Part shown: one piece after another, positions 6,017-13,800 of the stretch | Layout: each line of letters starts with the position of its first letter | Position numbering within the stretch: the stretch's first letter is position 1 | Source: KBS-96 sp049585195 | GTDB taxonomy: Bacteria > Acidobacteriota > Terriglobia > Bryobacterales > Bryobacteraceae | Assembly (NCBI GenBank): GCA_049585195.1 | Contig: JBAUZG010000465.1 | Coordinates: 1 to 15,699, forward strand | Length of the DNA stretch: 15,699 nucleotides | Reading direction: 5' to 3' | Program-made: the position numbers and the translations under genes | The notes under the pieces: model-generated | Database searches by the model: none | Told to the model about the DNA's origin: nothing | Seen by the model: the letters and a program-made list of their open reading frames with translations, nothing else

Positions 6017-8443
6017 ATGCGCAACCTCATCCCGGACCTGCACTACGCCTTGCGCCAGATGCGAAAGAACCCTGCCTTCAGCGTCACCATCATTGCGACT
6101 CTGGCGCTCACGGTTGGCCTCGCGACAACGGTGTTCAGTGTCCTCGATGCAGTGCTCATCCGGCCCCTGCCCTATCATCAGCCCGACCGGATCGTTGCTC
6201 TCCAGCCCTACTCGCCGCAAGGCTACACACAGCCCGCTTCATTCCCTGAATATCTCGATTGGCGGCGCGACAACCGCGTATTTTCCGCGCTCGCGGGTTA
6301 CAACACGATTTTCGGCGGCGCGAATCTCGAGGGCCCCGGCGGTCCAGTCGCGCTCAACTCGGTTCTCACCACCGATGGCTTCTTCGACGTATTCGACATA
6401 AAACCGCTCATCGGCCGCACCTTCATGCGCGGCGAGGACGAGCCGGGCCGCAACGCCGTGGTCGTGCTGAGCTATGAGGTCTGGAAAAGCGCTTTCGGCG
6501 CTCGGCGGGATGTAATCGGTAGCAAAGTCGAGCTGGACGGGCGGCCCTACACAATTATCGGCGTGATGCCCGCCGGCTTCCGTTTTCCCGTCAACGAGAC
6601 AAACGCAATTTACATTCCGCTCAACATTCCGAAGGAGCGCCGCGAGAGCCGCGGCAACCACTGGCTTTGGACCGTCGCCCGGCTGAAGCCGGGAATCACT
6701 CTCTCCGATGCGCAGGCTTCCATGAACCGGCTGCTCGCCGACTACACGCGAATTTATCCCGATTCAAAGGGCCGGCGCATGAAGCTGATCGACCTGACTA
6801 CCTTTACAGTTGGCAACGCATCGGCTGCGCTCCGGCTGCTGATCTATGCTGTCCTCGCATTGATGGCAATCGGTTGTGTCAATGTCGCTGGCTTGCTGCT
6901 CGCGCGCGGCGTCCGTCTCGAACGCGAAGTGGCCGTTCGCTTCGTTCTCGGAGCCAGCCGCTTGAGCCTGGTGCGGCAAAGGTTGGCCGAATCGCTGCTC
7001 TATGCTTTCTGTGGCGCAGCTTTCGGGACGCTCTTCGCGTATCTGCTGCTGAACGCAACACGCTCGCTGCTCATTGCCGCGCTGAGCCGCGGCGCTGACG
7101 TGCACATCAACCTCGCGGTCCTTGCAGCGTCTCTCGCTATCTCGATTCTGACCAGCGTCATCGCTGGGCTTGTGCCTGCCCTGCGGCTCTCTCTCGAATC
7201 TACAAACCTGGCGCTACGCTCGGGCAGTCGCGTCGGAACCGACCGCAACCAGCATCGAATCCGCAGCGCTTTTGTCATCTCACAGTTCGCCTTGGCGCTG
7301 GTACTGGTGGTCACTTCCGGCCTGCTATTGCGCGCCCTCGCCGGGCTTCGCAACGCCGGCTTCGGCTTCAATCCCGATCACATGCTGGCATCTGAAATCG
7401 ACCTCTCTTCCGGCCGATACGAAAATCGCGACGTGGTCGCCGATTTCTACATGCCCATGCTCGAACGCGTTCAGGCTGTTCCCGGAGTCAAAGCAGCCGG
7501 TCTCATCCAGATCGTGCCCATTCAAAGCTGGGGCTGGAATAGCGACATCGGCATCGTCGGGCAGCCGCCTCCTCCGCCAAATGTCGAACGCCTGGCCGAG
7601 CTACGCCTCGTCACGTCCGGTTATTACGCCGCTTTCGAGGATAAACTCGTCCGCGGCCGCCTGCTCGATGAAAGAATCGACACGCCCAACTCGCAGCGCG
7701 TTGCCGTCATTAACGAAGCCTTCGTGAAGAAATTCTTCGCAAACGGCGACGACCCGATCGGCAGGCAACTCGCGGACGGCGACGACAAGGTGACAATTGT
7801 CGGCATCGTCCGCAACATCCGCCAGGACATCTTCAGTCCGCCGCTGGCCGAATTCGATTATCCGATCTCGCAGATCCCGCCGAACCTGCGAGCGATTTAC
7901 GTTCCGTCGATGCACCTGGTTCTCAGAACATCGATTAAGCCCGAAGCCGTTATCGGCGATCTGCGCCGCGTCTTCCACGAGGTCGACCCCACCTTGCCGT
8001 TCCGCACTCCAGAAACCATGCGCTACGTAATTGCCGACGCTTTAACATTCGAACGCCTCGAAAACTGGCTATTCGGAAGTTTCGCCGCGCTCGCCGCCCT
8101 TCTCGCGATTGTGGGTATGTACGGTTTAATCAGCCACGAAGTCGAGATGTCGACGCGCGACATCGGCGTACGAATGGCGCTTGGAGCAACGCGCCTCCGC
8201 ATCTTTAAACTCATTTACAATCGTGTAGGGCTGATGCTCGCCGGCGGTGTCGTTATCGGCCTGGTCATGACCTGGGCCGCCAACCGCCTGATCGCTTCCA
8301 TTGTCACCATCCAACCCGAGCGGGATGCCGTGGTTATAGCCATACTCGTCGCCGCATTCACAGCTGCCGCCATCCTGGCAGCCTACCTGCCCGCCCGCCG
8401 CGCCACGACCATCGATCCCATGGAGAGCCTCCGCAACGAATAA
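6017..8443 (+). CDS. ADOP-type duplicated ABC permease (MacB/FtsX family)
   Basis: This 808-residue protein has the duplicated MacB-periplasmic-core plus FtsX architecture of the acidobacterial 'duplicated orphan permease' family. The first half has a membrane helix at about 21-43, a periplasmic core at about 50-260 with motifs such as LIGRTFMRGEDEPG and VVVLSYEVWKSAFG, and three FtsX helices at about 270-293, 328-350 and 368-392. The second half repeats this: a helix at about 414-443, a core at about 455-670 with RVAVINEAFVKKFF and DDPIGRQL, and helices at about 683-708, 737-760 and 771-796. It ends in the usual PARRATTIDPMESLRNE. The family resembles exporters or mechanotransmission permeases working with a MacB/LolD-like ATPase, but these genes usually lack an adjacent ATPase, and none is nearby here. 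The substrate is unknown. The start has no good ribosome-binding site; the DLHYALRQMRKNP N-terminus fits the family. Confidence 0.93.
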   Translation: MRNLIPDLHYALRQMRKNPAFSVTIIATLALTVGLATTVFSVLDAVLIRPLPYHQPDRIVALQPYSPQGYTQPASFPEYLDWRRDNRVFSALAGYNTIFGGANLEGPGGPVALNSVLTTDGFFDVFDIKPLIGRTFMRGEDEPGRNAVVVLSYEVWKSAFGARRDVIGSKVELDGRPYTIIGVMPAGFRFPVNETNAIYIPLNIPKERRESRGNHWLWTVARLKPGITLSDAQASMNRLLADYTRIYPDSKGRRMKLIDLTTFTVGNASAALRLLIYAVLALMAIGCVNVAGLLLARGVRLEREVAVRFVLGASRLSLVRQRLAESLLYAFCGAAFGTLFAYLLLNATRSLLIAALSRGADVHINLAVLAASLAISILTSVIAGLVPALRLSLESTNLALRSGSRVGTDRNQHRIRSAFVISQFALALVLVVTSGLLLRALAGLRNAGFGFNPDHMLASEIDLSSGRYENRDVVADFYMPMLERVQAVPGVKAAGLIQIVPIQSWGWNSDIGIVGQPPPPPNVERLAELRLVTSGYYAAFEDKLVRGRLLDERIDTPNSQRVAVINEAFVKKFFANGDDPIGRQLADGDDKVTIVGIVRNIRQDIFSPPLAEFDYPISQIPPNLRAIYVPSMHLVLRTSIKPEAVIGDLRRVFHEVDPTLPFRTPETMRYVIADALTFERLENWLFGSFAALAALLAIVGMYGLISHEVEMSTRDIGVRMALGATRLRIFKLIYNRVGLMLAGGVVIGLVMTWAANRLIASIVTIQPERDAVVIAILVAAFTAAAILAAYLPARRATTIDPMESLRNE

Positions 8444-8468
8444 GGTGGAGCGGGCCTCCCGGCCTGCC

Positions 8469-8500
8469 ATGCCGCCATTCCTTGGCGGCATTTTTTATTT
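8469..8500 (+). terminator. Rho-independent terminator after the ADOP permease
   Basis: A perfect 8-bp stem, ATGCCGCC (8469-8476) with GGCGGCAT (8484-8491), has a 7-nt loop and runs directly into TTTTTTATTT. It lies 25 bp after the permease stop and just before the promoter of the BlaI-like gene, so it separates the two transcription units. Confidence 0.88.
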
Positions 8501-8526
8501 GCAATCACCGACAATCGTAGTATATT
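8499..8526 (+). promoter_or_regulatory. Predicted promoter of the BlaI/M56 operon
   Basis: TTGCAA (8499-8504) as -35 and TATATT (8521-8526) as -10 are separated by 16 nt. Transcription should begin near 8532-8535, leaving a leader of only about 12-15 nt before the ATG at 8547. No Shine-Dalgarno sequence lies in that leader, so translation may be nearly leaderless. The -10 falls inside the operator described next. Confidence 0.5.
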
Positions 8527-8539
8527 AGACTACGATTGT
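8511..8539 (+). promoter_or_regulatory. Operator for the BlaI/MecI-family repressor
   Basis: ACAATCGTAGT (8511-8521) and ACTACGATTGT (8529-8539) are perfect 11-bp inverted repeats with a 7-nt AT-rich spacer. The right arm with its flanking A also contains CTAC-GATT-GTAG, resembling the TAC/GTA-type dyads bound by BlaI and MecI dimers. The element covers the predicted -10 and the likely transcription start, so binding would block RNA polymerase. Binding by the adjacent BlaI-like protein is inferred from family behaviour. Confidence 0.75.
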
Positions 8540-8546
8540 AGCCGCG

Positions 8547-8924
8547 ATGCCCAAGGCCCGTGTCACCAAAGCCGAGCTCCAGATCCTCGAACAGCTCTGG
8601 ACCCTAAAACGTGCTTCCGTTCGCGAAATTCAGGAAAGCCTCCCGGAAAAAAAACGCCCCGCGTACACGACCGTGCAGACCCTGGTCAGTCGACTTGAGG
8701 AAAAAGGCGTGGTCCGGCGCGCCAAAAAGATCGGTAACGCGCACGTGTTCGAGCCTGTGCTGACTCAAACCGCCGTTCACCGGCGGTTCGTCAGCGATCT
8801 CCTCGACATTTTCGGCGGCTCGGCGGCTACACTCGTGTCTCACCTCGTCGAAACCGGCAAGCTTACGCTCGAAGACATGCGCGAGGTGGAAAGGACGCTG
8901 GAACGAATGGAGAGAAAATCATGA
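8547..8924 (+). CDS. BlaI/MecI-family transcriptional repressor
   Basis: This 125-residue protein matches the usual length of BlaI/MecI/CopY regulators. The N-terminal winged helix (about residues 5-72) includes VTKAELQILEQLWTLKRAS and the recognition segment RPAYTTVQTLVSRLEEKGVV; the C-terminal helices (about 75-125) should dimerise. In the classical system the repressor sits on dyads such as the one at 8511-8539 until a BlaR1/MecR1-type membrane peptidase triggers its cleavage. It overlaps the M56 peptidase gene by 4 bp (ATGA), so repressor and sensor/protease are coupled. Autoregulation is likely. No beta-lactamase or penicillin-binding protein gene is in the window, so a link to beta-lactams should not be assumed. 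Confidence 0.93.
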   Translation: MPKARVTKAELQILEQLWTLKRASVREIQESLPEKKRPAYTTVQTLVSRLEEKGVVRRAKKIGNAHVFEPVLTQTAVHRRFVSDLLDIFGGSAATLVSHLVETGKLTLEDMREVERTLERMERKS

Positions 8925-10423
8925 CGCCGGCAATTTTGAGGCACCTCGCCGAGTCTACCCTGTTTGCCGCAATTGTGGTCTGCGTCAATCTCTATCTGCT
9001 GCGCCGGGGCGTTTCCCGTCCGGCCACAAGACACGGCCTATGGCTTCTGGCTTTCGTGAAATTTGCAATTCCCACTGCCCTTCTCTCTGCGGCCGGAGCG
9101 TCTCTCGCCTCTCTCCTCTCCTTCCGGCCCATAGCTGCCGGCGCTTTTGTGGATCTCTCGCGTTTGCTCTTCCGAGCTGGTCGCACTCCCACCATCATTG
9201 TCGCGATGTCTCATCATGACCTCTCGATGTGGGTCGTCGCAATCTGGCTCACTGGCTCACTAATTTTGCTGGTTAACTGGATTCGGCGCCTTCGCAACTG
9301 GGCCGTTACGCTCGCGCCGGCAGGCGATGCCGAACGAAATGCATTCGAGAAGGCGAAGCACCAACTCGGAATCCGCAATAACGTCCGATTAGGCATTTCA
9401 GGTGAAGTCGCGGAGCCGCACCTCAGAGGCATCGTGCGCTCGACACTCGTGATGCCCAGGCGGCTTTCGTTGAATTTGACCACCGCCGAACTGGAGGCTG
9501 TGATGCTTCACGAAATGGCTCACCTGCGCCGCCGCGACAATCTCGTCAACAGTATTGCTCACGCTTTGTGTTTAGTTTGTTGGTTTCACCCGCTGTTATG
9601 GTGGATGAAACGCCAGCTCTTGATCGACTGCGAGTGCGCCTGCGATCAATTGGTTGTCGAGACAATCGAGACGCCGCGCGATTATGTCTCGGGCATTCTC
9701 AAAGTCTGCCGGTTTGCATTCGCCGACCCCCTTGCTGGTGTTTCGGGCATCGGCGGATGGAAACTCAAACAACGATTGGAGCTGATTATGTCCTATCACA
9801 ATAATCAATCGCGCTTCCCTGACCGGCGCAGGTTGCTGGGGGCGGCTGCCGCGATTCTTCTTCTAATTCCCATAGCGGGCGGCTTCTTGAGCCGGAGTGT
9901 TCTCGAAGCTCAAACTGCGCAAAAGCGCAAGGGTATCGAATTCATAAATGCCACAATGTCGGGCAATTCTGTTGAAGACGAGACCGTGCTCTCGGCTTTG
10001 ACCCAAACGCTCAACCCCAATGAAATGGTTTTTAACGGCGGAAGCGGCCCTTACGGTAATTGGCTCAATGACGTTGCACTGATCATTACACCGCATGAGC
10101 GGGCCGCCTTTCTTGAGCTGACTTCAGCCCAGGAGCGCGAGAAATTCATCGCTCAGTTCTGGGAACGGCAGAATCCAAATCCAGGCGCGCAAAACCCCTT
10201 CAAAGAAGAATATTACCGCCGCCTCGCGTTCGCAAACAAGCATTACACCAAACACGACGTGTCAGGATGGCAAACCGACCGCGGAAGAACCTACATCATT
10301 CTCGGACCGCCGGATGAGATCGACTCACACCCTGACGACAAGCGAGAGATGTGGCGCTACCGGAAAGCTAGCGGCACGCCGGACGATCTCTTCATCAACT
10401 TCGACATTTCAGACCAGTGGTGA
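8921..10423 (+). CDS. BlaR1-like M56 membrane metallopeptidase with C-terminal GWxTD domain
   Basis: This 500-residue integral-membrane zinc protease partners the BlaI-like repressor. Membrane helices are predicted near residues 8-27, 46-66 and 101-122. The peptidase domain carries the zinc motif His197-Glu-Met-Ala-His201 in VMLHEMAHLRRRDN, and Glu238 within ECACD is a plausible third ligand. A further helix lies at about 305-327. The C-terminal portion, from about residue 387 to the end, is a GWxTD domain (ERAAFLELTSAQEREKFI, GWQTDRGRTYIILGPPDEI at about 449-467), expected outside the cytoplasm. Classical BlaR1/MecR1 have a penicillin-binding sensor at this position, so the GWxTD domain may be the sensor here; its ligand is unknown. 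The start is at the ATGA overlap with a GGAGAG ribosome-binding site upstream. The gene is convergent with the acyltransferase, with 6 bp between stops. Confidence 0.9.
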   Translation: MTPAILRHLAESTLFAAIVVCVNLYLLRRGVSRPATRHGLWLLAFVKFAIPTALLSAAGASLASLLSFRPIAAGAFVDLSRLLFRAGRTPTIIVAMSHHDLSMWVVAIWLTGSLILLVNWIRRLRNWAVTLAPAGDAERNAFEKAKHQLGIRNNVRLGISGEVAEPHLRGIVRSTLVMPRRLSLNLTTAELEAVMLHEMAHLRRRDNLVNSIAHALCLVCWFHPLLWWMKRQLLIDCECACDQLVVETIETPRDYVSGILKVCRFAFADPLAGVSGIGGWKLKQRLELIMSYHNNQSRFPDRRRLLGAAAAILLLIPIAGGFLSRSVLEAQTAQKRKGIEFINATMSGNSVEDETVLSALTQTLNPNEMVFNGGSGPYGNWLNDVALIITPHERAAFLELTSAQEREKFIAQFWERQNPNPGAQNPFKEEYYRRLAFANKHYTKHDVSGWQTDRGRTYIILGPPDEIDSHPDDKREMWRYRKASGTPDDLFINFDISDQW

Positions 10424-10429
10424 TCCTCG

Positions 10430-11161
10430 CTAGCCGCTAGTCTCCGCTCGCTCGATCGCCTCCGCGATCACATTTCGCACATGTTCCGTCAAGTGGCGCC
10501 GCTCTTTCAAATTTCTGCCCTCGGTCGCAATCGGACACATGATCCGAAGCTTCACCGCACCTGGTTTCGGCGTTCCTGAACCAAACGGAAGCACTTTCTC
10601 CGTGCCAACGATCGCCACTGGAACAACCGGCACACCCGCCCGAATCGCAATATACGCCGCCCCATCTTTGAATTCCCCCAAATTGCCATCACGAGACCGG
10701 CCTCCTTCGGGAAACACCAGCATCGACGTCCCGCGCTTCTGAACGATTTCGGCAGCAGTCTGCATCGTCTTCACCGACGCGCGCGGATCTTCGCGAGGAA
10801 CGGGAACATGACCCGCCTGTCCTAAATGCGTTCCGAGAAAAGGAATCTGGAACAAACCGCGTTTCGCGAGAAACCGGAACTGCACCGGGATGTTCGCCAA
10901 AACCACCGGCGTGTCCATATAACTTAGATGGTTCGATATAAAAACATAGCTTCCATCAGAAGCAATATGTTCGAGCCCTTCCACTGTCACGCGCACGCCG
11001 CTCACCAGTAGAAGCGACCGCGCCCAGGCCCGCGCCACTTTGATCGCCGTGTCGCCGCTCTTATCGAAGAACGAAACCGCAATGCTGATGGAACCGAAGA
11101 AAATTGTGGAAAGAACGATCAGCGGATCGGAGATCAGATAAGCGCGAAGTCGGTCGATCAA
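10430..11161 (-). CDS. plsC: 1-acyl-sn-glycerol-3-phosphate acyltransferase (PlsC family)
   Basis: This 243-residue membrane-associated acyltransferase should transfer an acyl chain to lysophosphatidic acid, giving phosphatidic acid for phospholipid synthesis at the inner membrane. The catalytic NHxxxxD motif is NHLSYMD at about residues 77-83. The substrate-binding block is FPEGGRS, where many members have FPEGTRS. Further blocks are FLAKRGLFQIPFLG and VPVVPVAIVG. A hydrophobic segment at about 11-32 probably anchors it. The only in-frame start is a TTG at 11161, since an upstream stop prevents an ATG; the ribosome-binding site is weak, and translation may depend on coupling to folC, which ends 27 bp upstream. 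It is the last gene of a four-gene minus-strand unit. Other lysophospholipid acyltransferases share these motifs, so the exact acceptor is not certain. Confidence 0.88.
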   Translation of the reverse strand: MIDRLRAYLISDPLIVLSTIFFGSISIAVSFFDKSGDTAIKVARAWARSLLLVSGVRVTVEGLEHIASDGSYVFISNHLSYMDTPVVLANIPVQFRFLAKRGLFQIPFLGTHLGQAGHVPVPREDPRASVKTMQTAAEIVQKRGTSMLVFPEGGRSRDGNLGEFKDGAAYIAIRAGVPVVPVAIVGTEKVLPFGSGTPKPGAVKLRIMCPIATEGRNLKERRHLTEHVRNVIAEAIERAETSG

Positions 11162-11188
11162 GCGTCCATTGTAAATGGCCGAAGCTAA

Positions 11189-12451
11189 TCATCGCCCGCA
11201 GATGGCCGCTCTCGCGTCGCCTACGATGAAGAGCGATCCTGCAAAGAATACTGCCGTATCCTCCGGCGCCTGTCTCGCTAACTCCACGGCCGCCGCGACG
11301 TTGGGCGCAATAACAACGTTCGGATGATCGGTCATCTCGCGAATCGCCTCAGGCCTTAGCGCGCGCGGAAAATTTGGCTGCGTCAAAATCAATTTCGATG
11401 CAAGCGGAAACAGCTCGCTTGTCACTTCATCAATCGCTTTATCACGCATTGCGCCATATACGAGCCAAACCGGCCGGTCTCGAAAGAACCGGCGGATATA
11501 AGACGCAAGGGCCTTCGCGCCCGCCGGATTGTGCGCCCCATCCAAAATGAAATCGGGCCGCCTCGCAACATATTCGAGCCTTCCCGGCCATCGCGCACTA
11601 GCCACGCCCTTACGGATTGCATCCGTTTTCAGACCAAATTCGCGGCATGCGACGATCGCTGTCACCGCATTCTGTACCTGGTGTGCTCCGGGCAAACTAC
11701 ACGCAAATTCTTCTCCAAGTAAACGAAATCGGGAGCCGTACTGGGTCAGCTCAATATTCTCAACGGCTGAGTCCACGGTTCTTATGATCGGGCAACGAAG
11801 CTCTTCCGCACGGCGGACGATCACCTCCTCTGCTTCGGGTATCTGCTCCGCCGAGACAAGCGGAACGCCGGGTTTCAAAATGCCCGCTTTTTCAAAAGCA
11901 ATCGACGAGATAGTATTTCCTAGAAAGCTTTCGTGATCGTAGTGAACGGGCGTAATTACCGTAATCTCAGGATGCACTACATTGGTCGCATCCAACCGGC
12001 CTCCTAAGCCCACCTCGAGCGCCACCACATCGGTCGAATTCTTGAACGCCTCGAAAGCCATCGCCGTCACTGTCTCGAAGTAAGTCGGATGAGCGTCAAT
12101 TTCACCCTCACTCACCAATGCCTCCGCCCGCCTGTGCACAATTTCGAAAAGCTCAGCAAAACGCGCTTCTGAGACGGCCTGCCCATCAATGACGATCCGC
12201 TCGGTTGGCTTCACAAGATGAGGCGAGGTATAGAGACCGGTGCGCAAGCCGGCCGCCTGGCACTCTGCGGCGATCATCGCGCAAGTCGATCCCTTGCCGT
12301 TGGTCCCGGCTACGTGTATGATTCGCAAGCCACGCTCGGGAGAGCCGAGCCCGCCGAGTAGCGTCTGCATGCGCTCGAGGCCGAATTTCGCACCGGCCTT
12401 CAACTCGTTGCCGAGCCCGTACAGAAAAGCAACTGAATCCGGGTAGCTCAT
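11189..12451 (-). CDS. folC: Bifunctional dihydrofolate/folylpolyglutamate synthase FolC
   Basis: This 420-residue cytoplasmic ATP-dependent ligase adds glutamate to folates and, in bifunctional bacterial forms, also joins dihydropteroate to glutamate. The P loop GTNGKGST lies at residues 49-56, followed by TGLYTSPHLVKPTERI, the catalytic-centre segment EVGLGGRLDATNVV, HYDHESFLGNTISSIAFEKAGI, and the C-terminal Mur-ligase-like domain with WPGRLE and FILDGAHNPAGA. All hallmark motifs are intact and the length is normal for the family. The start ATG overlaps the permease stop by 4 bp. The fused bacterial FolC activity is assumed from the family; a folylpolyglutamate-only role cannot be excluded from sequence. 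Confidence 0.96.
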   Translation of the reverse strand: MSYPDSVAFLYGLGNELKAGAKFGLERMQTLLGGLGSPERGLRIIHVAGTNGKGSTCAMIAAECQAAGLRTGLYTSPHLVKPTERIVIDGQAVSEARFAELFEIVHRRAEALVSEGEIDAHPTYFETVTAMAFEAFKNSTDVVALEVGLGGRLDATNVVHPEITVITPVHYDHESFLGNTISSIAFEKAGILKPGVPLVSAEQIPEAEEVIVRRAEELRCPIIRTVDSAVENIELTQYGSRFRLLGEEFACSLPGAHQVQNAVTAIVACREFGLKTDAIRKGVASARWPGRLEYVARRPDFILDGAHNPAGAKALASYIRRFFRDRPVWLVYGAMRDKAIDEVTSELFPLASKLILTQPNFPRALRPEAIREMTDHPNVVIAPNVAAAVELARQAPEDTAVFFAGSLFIVGDARAAICGR

Positions 12452-13800
12452 AGGTGGGGCAGACCATCGTATTTCGTGGTCTGCCTGTAACGCCTAAAGA
12501 AATAACGGGCAATCACAAACAGAATGACGCACCCGCCAACCAGCTTCAGCTCGAAAGCCCATACCGACCGAACGTCTTCGGTCGGCACGAACGAAACCGC
12601 AATGGCAAGCGCCGAAACACCAAGGCCCAGTGCGGCGCTCAACCGCTGGCCGAACTTCCAGGCGGACGCGAAAATATAGAGGAACGGAATAAACAGAGTG
12701 ATCACCGTAAGGTCTACCGTTACCTGGTACGCGGCTCGGAATGTTTCGCCGAGCTGGCTGATCGCGAGAAGCACGCCCGCTCCGACGCCCAAAATCAAAA
12801 TCGAAACATACGGCGTCTTATAGCGCGGATGCAACTTTGCGAAAACCGGAGGCAACAAGTTGCTGATCCCGATCACAAACGGCAGCCGTGCGCAGCCGCC
12901 CACGTAAGTCCCAATCTGGCCTGCCAGACTAATCACGATCGCGCTCGATATCACCACAGGTAGCCACGTCCAGCCAATGTCATGGGCGGCTTGAACCCCA
13001 CTCTGCGTCAATCCGATCACCGGGCTAACGCGGTCGGGCGGCAGAATCGCGAGGATTGACGCGGTGCCGAAAAGGTAAAACAGCGTAACAAGAAACGCGC
13101 TGATCCATGTTGCCCGGAAAATGGTCCGGCGCGGATCTTTCATTTCACCGCTCAATATCGGGCTCAGCTCCAGGCCCGTCATACCGAAAGCCATTTGCGA
13201 CCAGAAATTAATTCTTTGCCAGTCCCAGTTTGGCGAGATCTGCGGATGAGTGGCTGGGCCGCGCTTCAAAGAAACCGCCACTCCCGCCGCCACCAGACAA
13301 AGCCAAATCGTATAGCCGCCAAGTCCCCCAACATTGTCAACCCATTTACCCACGCGCAAACCGACGTAATTCGATATCACAATCACGATCAGCAGGGCAA
13401 ACGCAATAGGCAACACAAAGGCGGGGCTTTCGGCGAACTTAGCAAGCCCGGCGTAGGACGAGGCAATCATGCTTACGGTCGCAACCAGCACGCCGGGTAT
13501 CCAGAACAGGTTGTTGATGTAGTAGAACCATCCGGCAACGTAAGCATGCCATTCGCCGAATGCTTCCCGAGTCCAGACGTAAAAACCACCCTCTTCCGGG
13601 AAACGCTGCGAAAGGTGCGCCACGGCAACGCCCGAAGGAATCAGAAAGAACGCCGCCGCGAGAACCCAGAGGGTTAGAGACCCCGAACCGGCATGCGCTG
13701 CCGTGCCAACCCAGCGCGTACTCACAAGCGCCGCGACGTTGAATAAAACTACATCGCGGAGATTCAGCTCCCGCTTGAGGCGAGCCGCGGTCTCAGCCAT
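12448..13800 (-). CDS. APC-superfamily amino-acid permease
   Basis: This 450-residue, very hydrophobic protein has about 12 predicted membrane helices. Helix 1 contains NVAALVSTRWVGTAAHAGSGS, and the loop after helix 2 has LSQRFPEEGGFYVWTREAFG, a hallmark of the amino acid-polyamine-organocation family (the PEEGG segment). A later loop has GLELSPILSGEMKDPRRTI, matching the conserved E-x-K-DPRR region of these transporters. The C-terminus is short and basic. It probably moves amino acids or amines across the inner membrane, in the range of the glutamate/GABA-antiporter-like branch, but the substrate cannot be read from sequence. Its first 8 bp overlap the end of the Tat-exported protein gene and its stop overlaps folC by 4 bp, so it is in the middle of a coupled operon. 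Confidence 0.9.
   Translation of the reverse strand: MAETAARLKRELNLRDVVLFNVAALVSTRWVGTAAHAGSGSLTLWVLAAAFFLIPSGVAVAHLSQRFPEEGGFYVWTREAFGEWHAYVAGWFYYINNLFWIPGVLVATVSMIASSYAGLAKFAESPAFVLPIAFALLIVIVISNYVGLRVGKWVDNVGGLGGYTIWLCLVAAGVAVSLKRGPATHPQISPNWDWQRINFWSQMAFGMTGLELSPILSGEMKDPRRTIFRATWISAFLVTLFYLFGTASILAILPPDRVSPVIGLTQSGVQAAHDIGWTWLPVVISSAIVISLAGQIGTYVGGCARLPFVIGISNLLPPVFAKLHPRYKTPYVSILILGVGAGVLLAISQLGETFRAAYQVTVDLTVITLFIPFLYIFASAWKFGQRLSAALGLGVSALAIAVSFVPTEDVRSVWAFELKLVGGCVILFVIARYFFRRYRQTTKYDGLPHL

Noticed and set aside
8547..10423. A beta-lactam resistance locus
   Set aside because: The BlaI/M56 pair alone is not evidence; no beta-lactamase or penicillin-binding domain is present in the window.
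13195..13677. Plus-strand open frame of 160 codons inside the permease region
   Set aside because: It is antisense to a clear membrane permease and shows no domain or ribosome-binding site.
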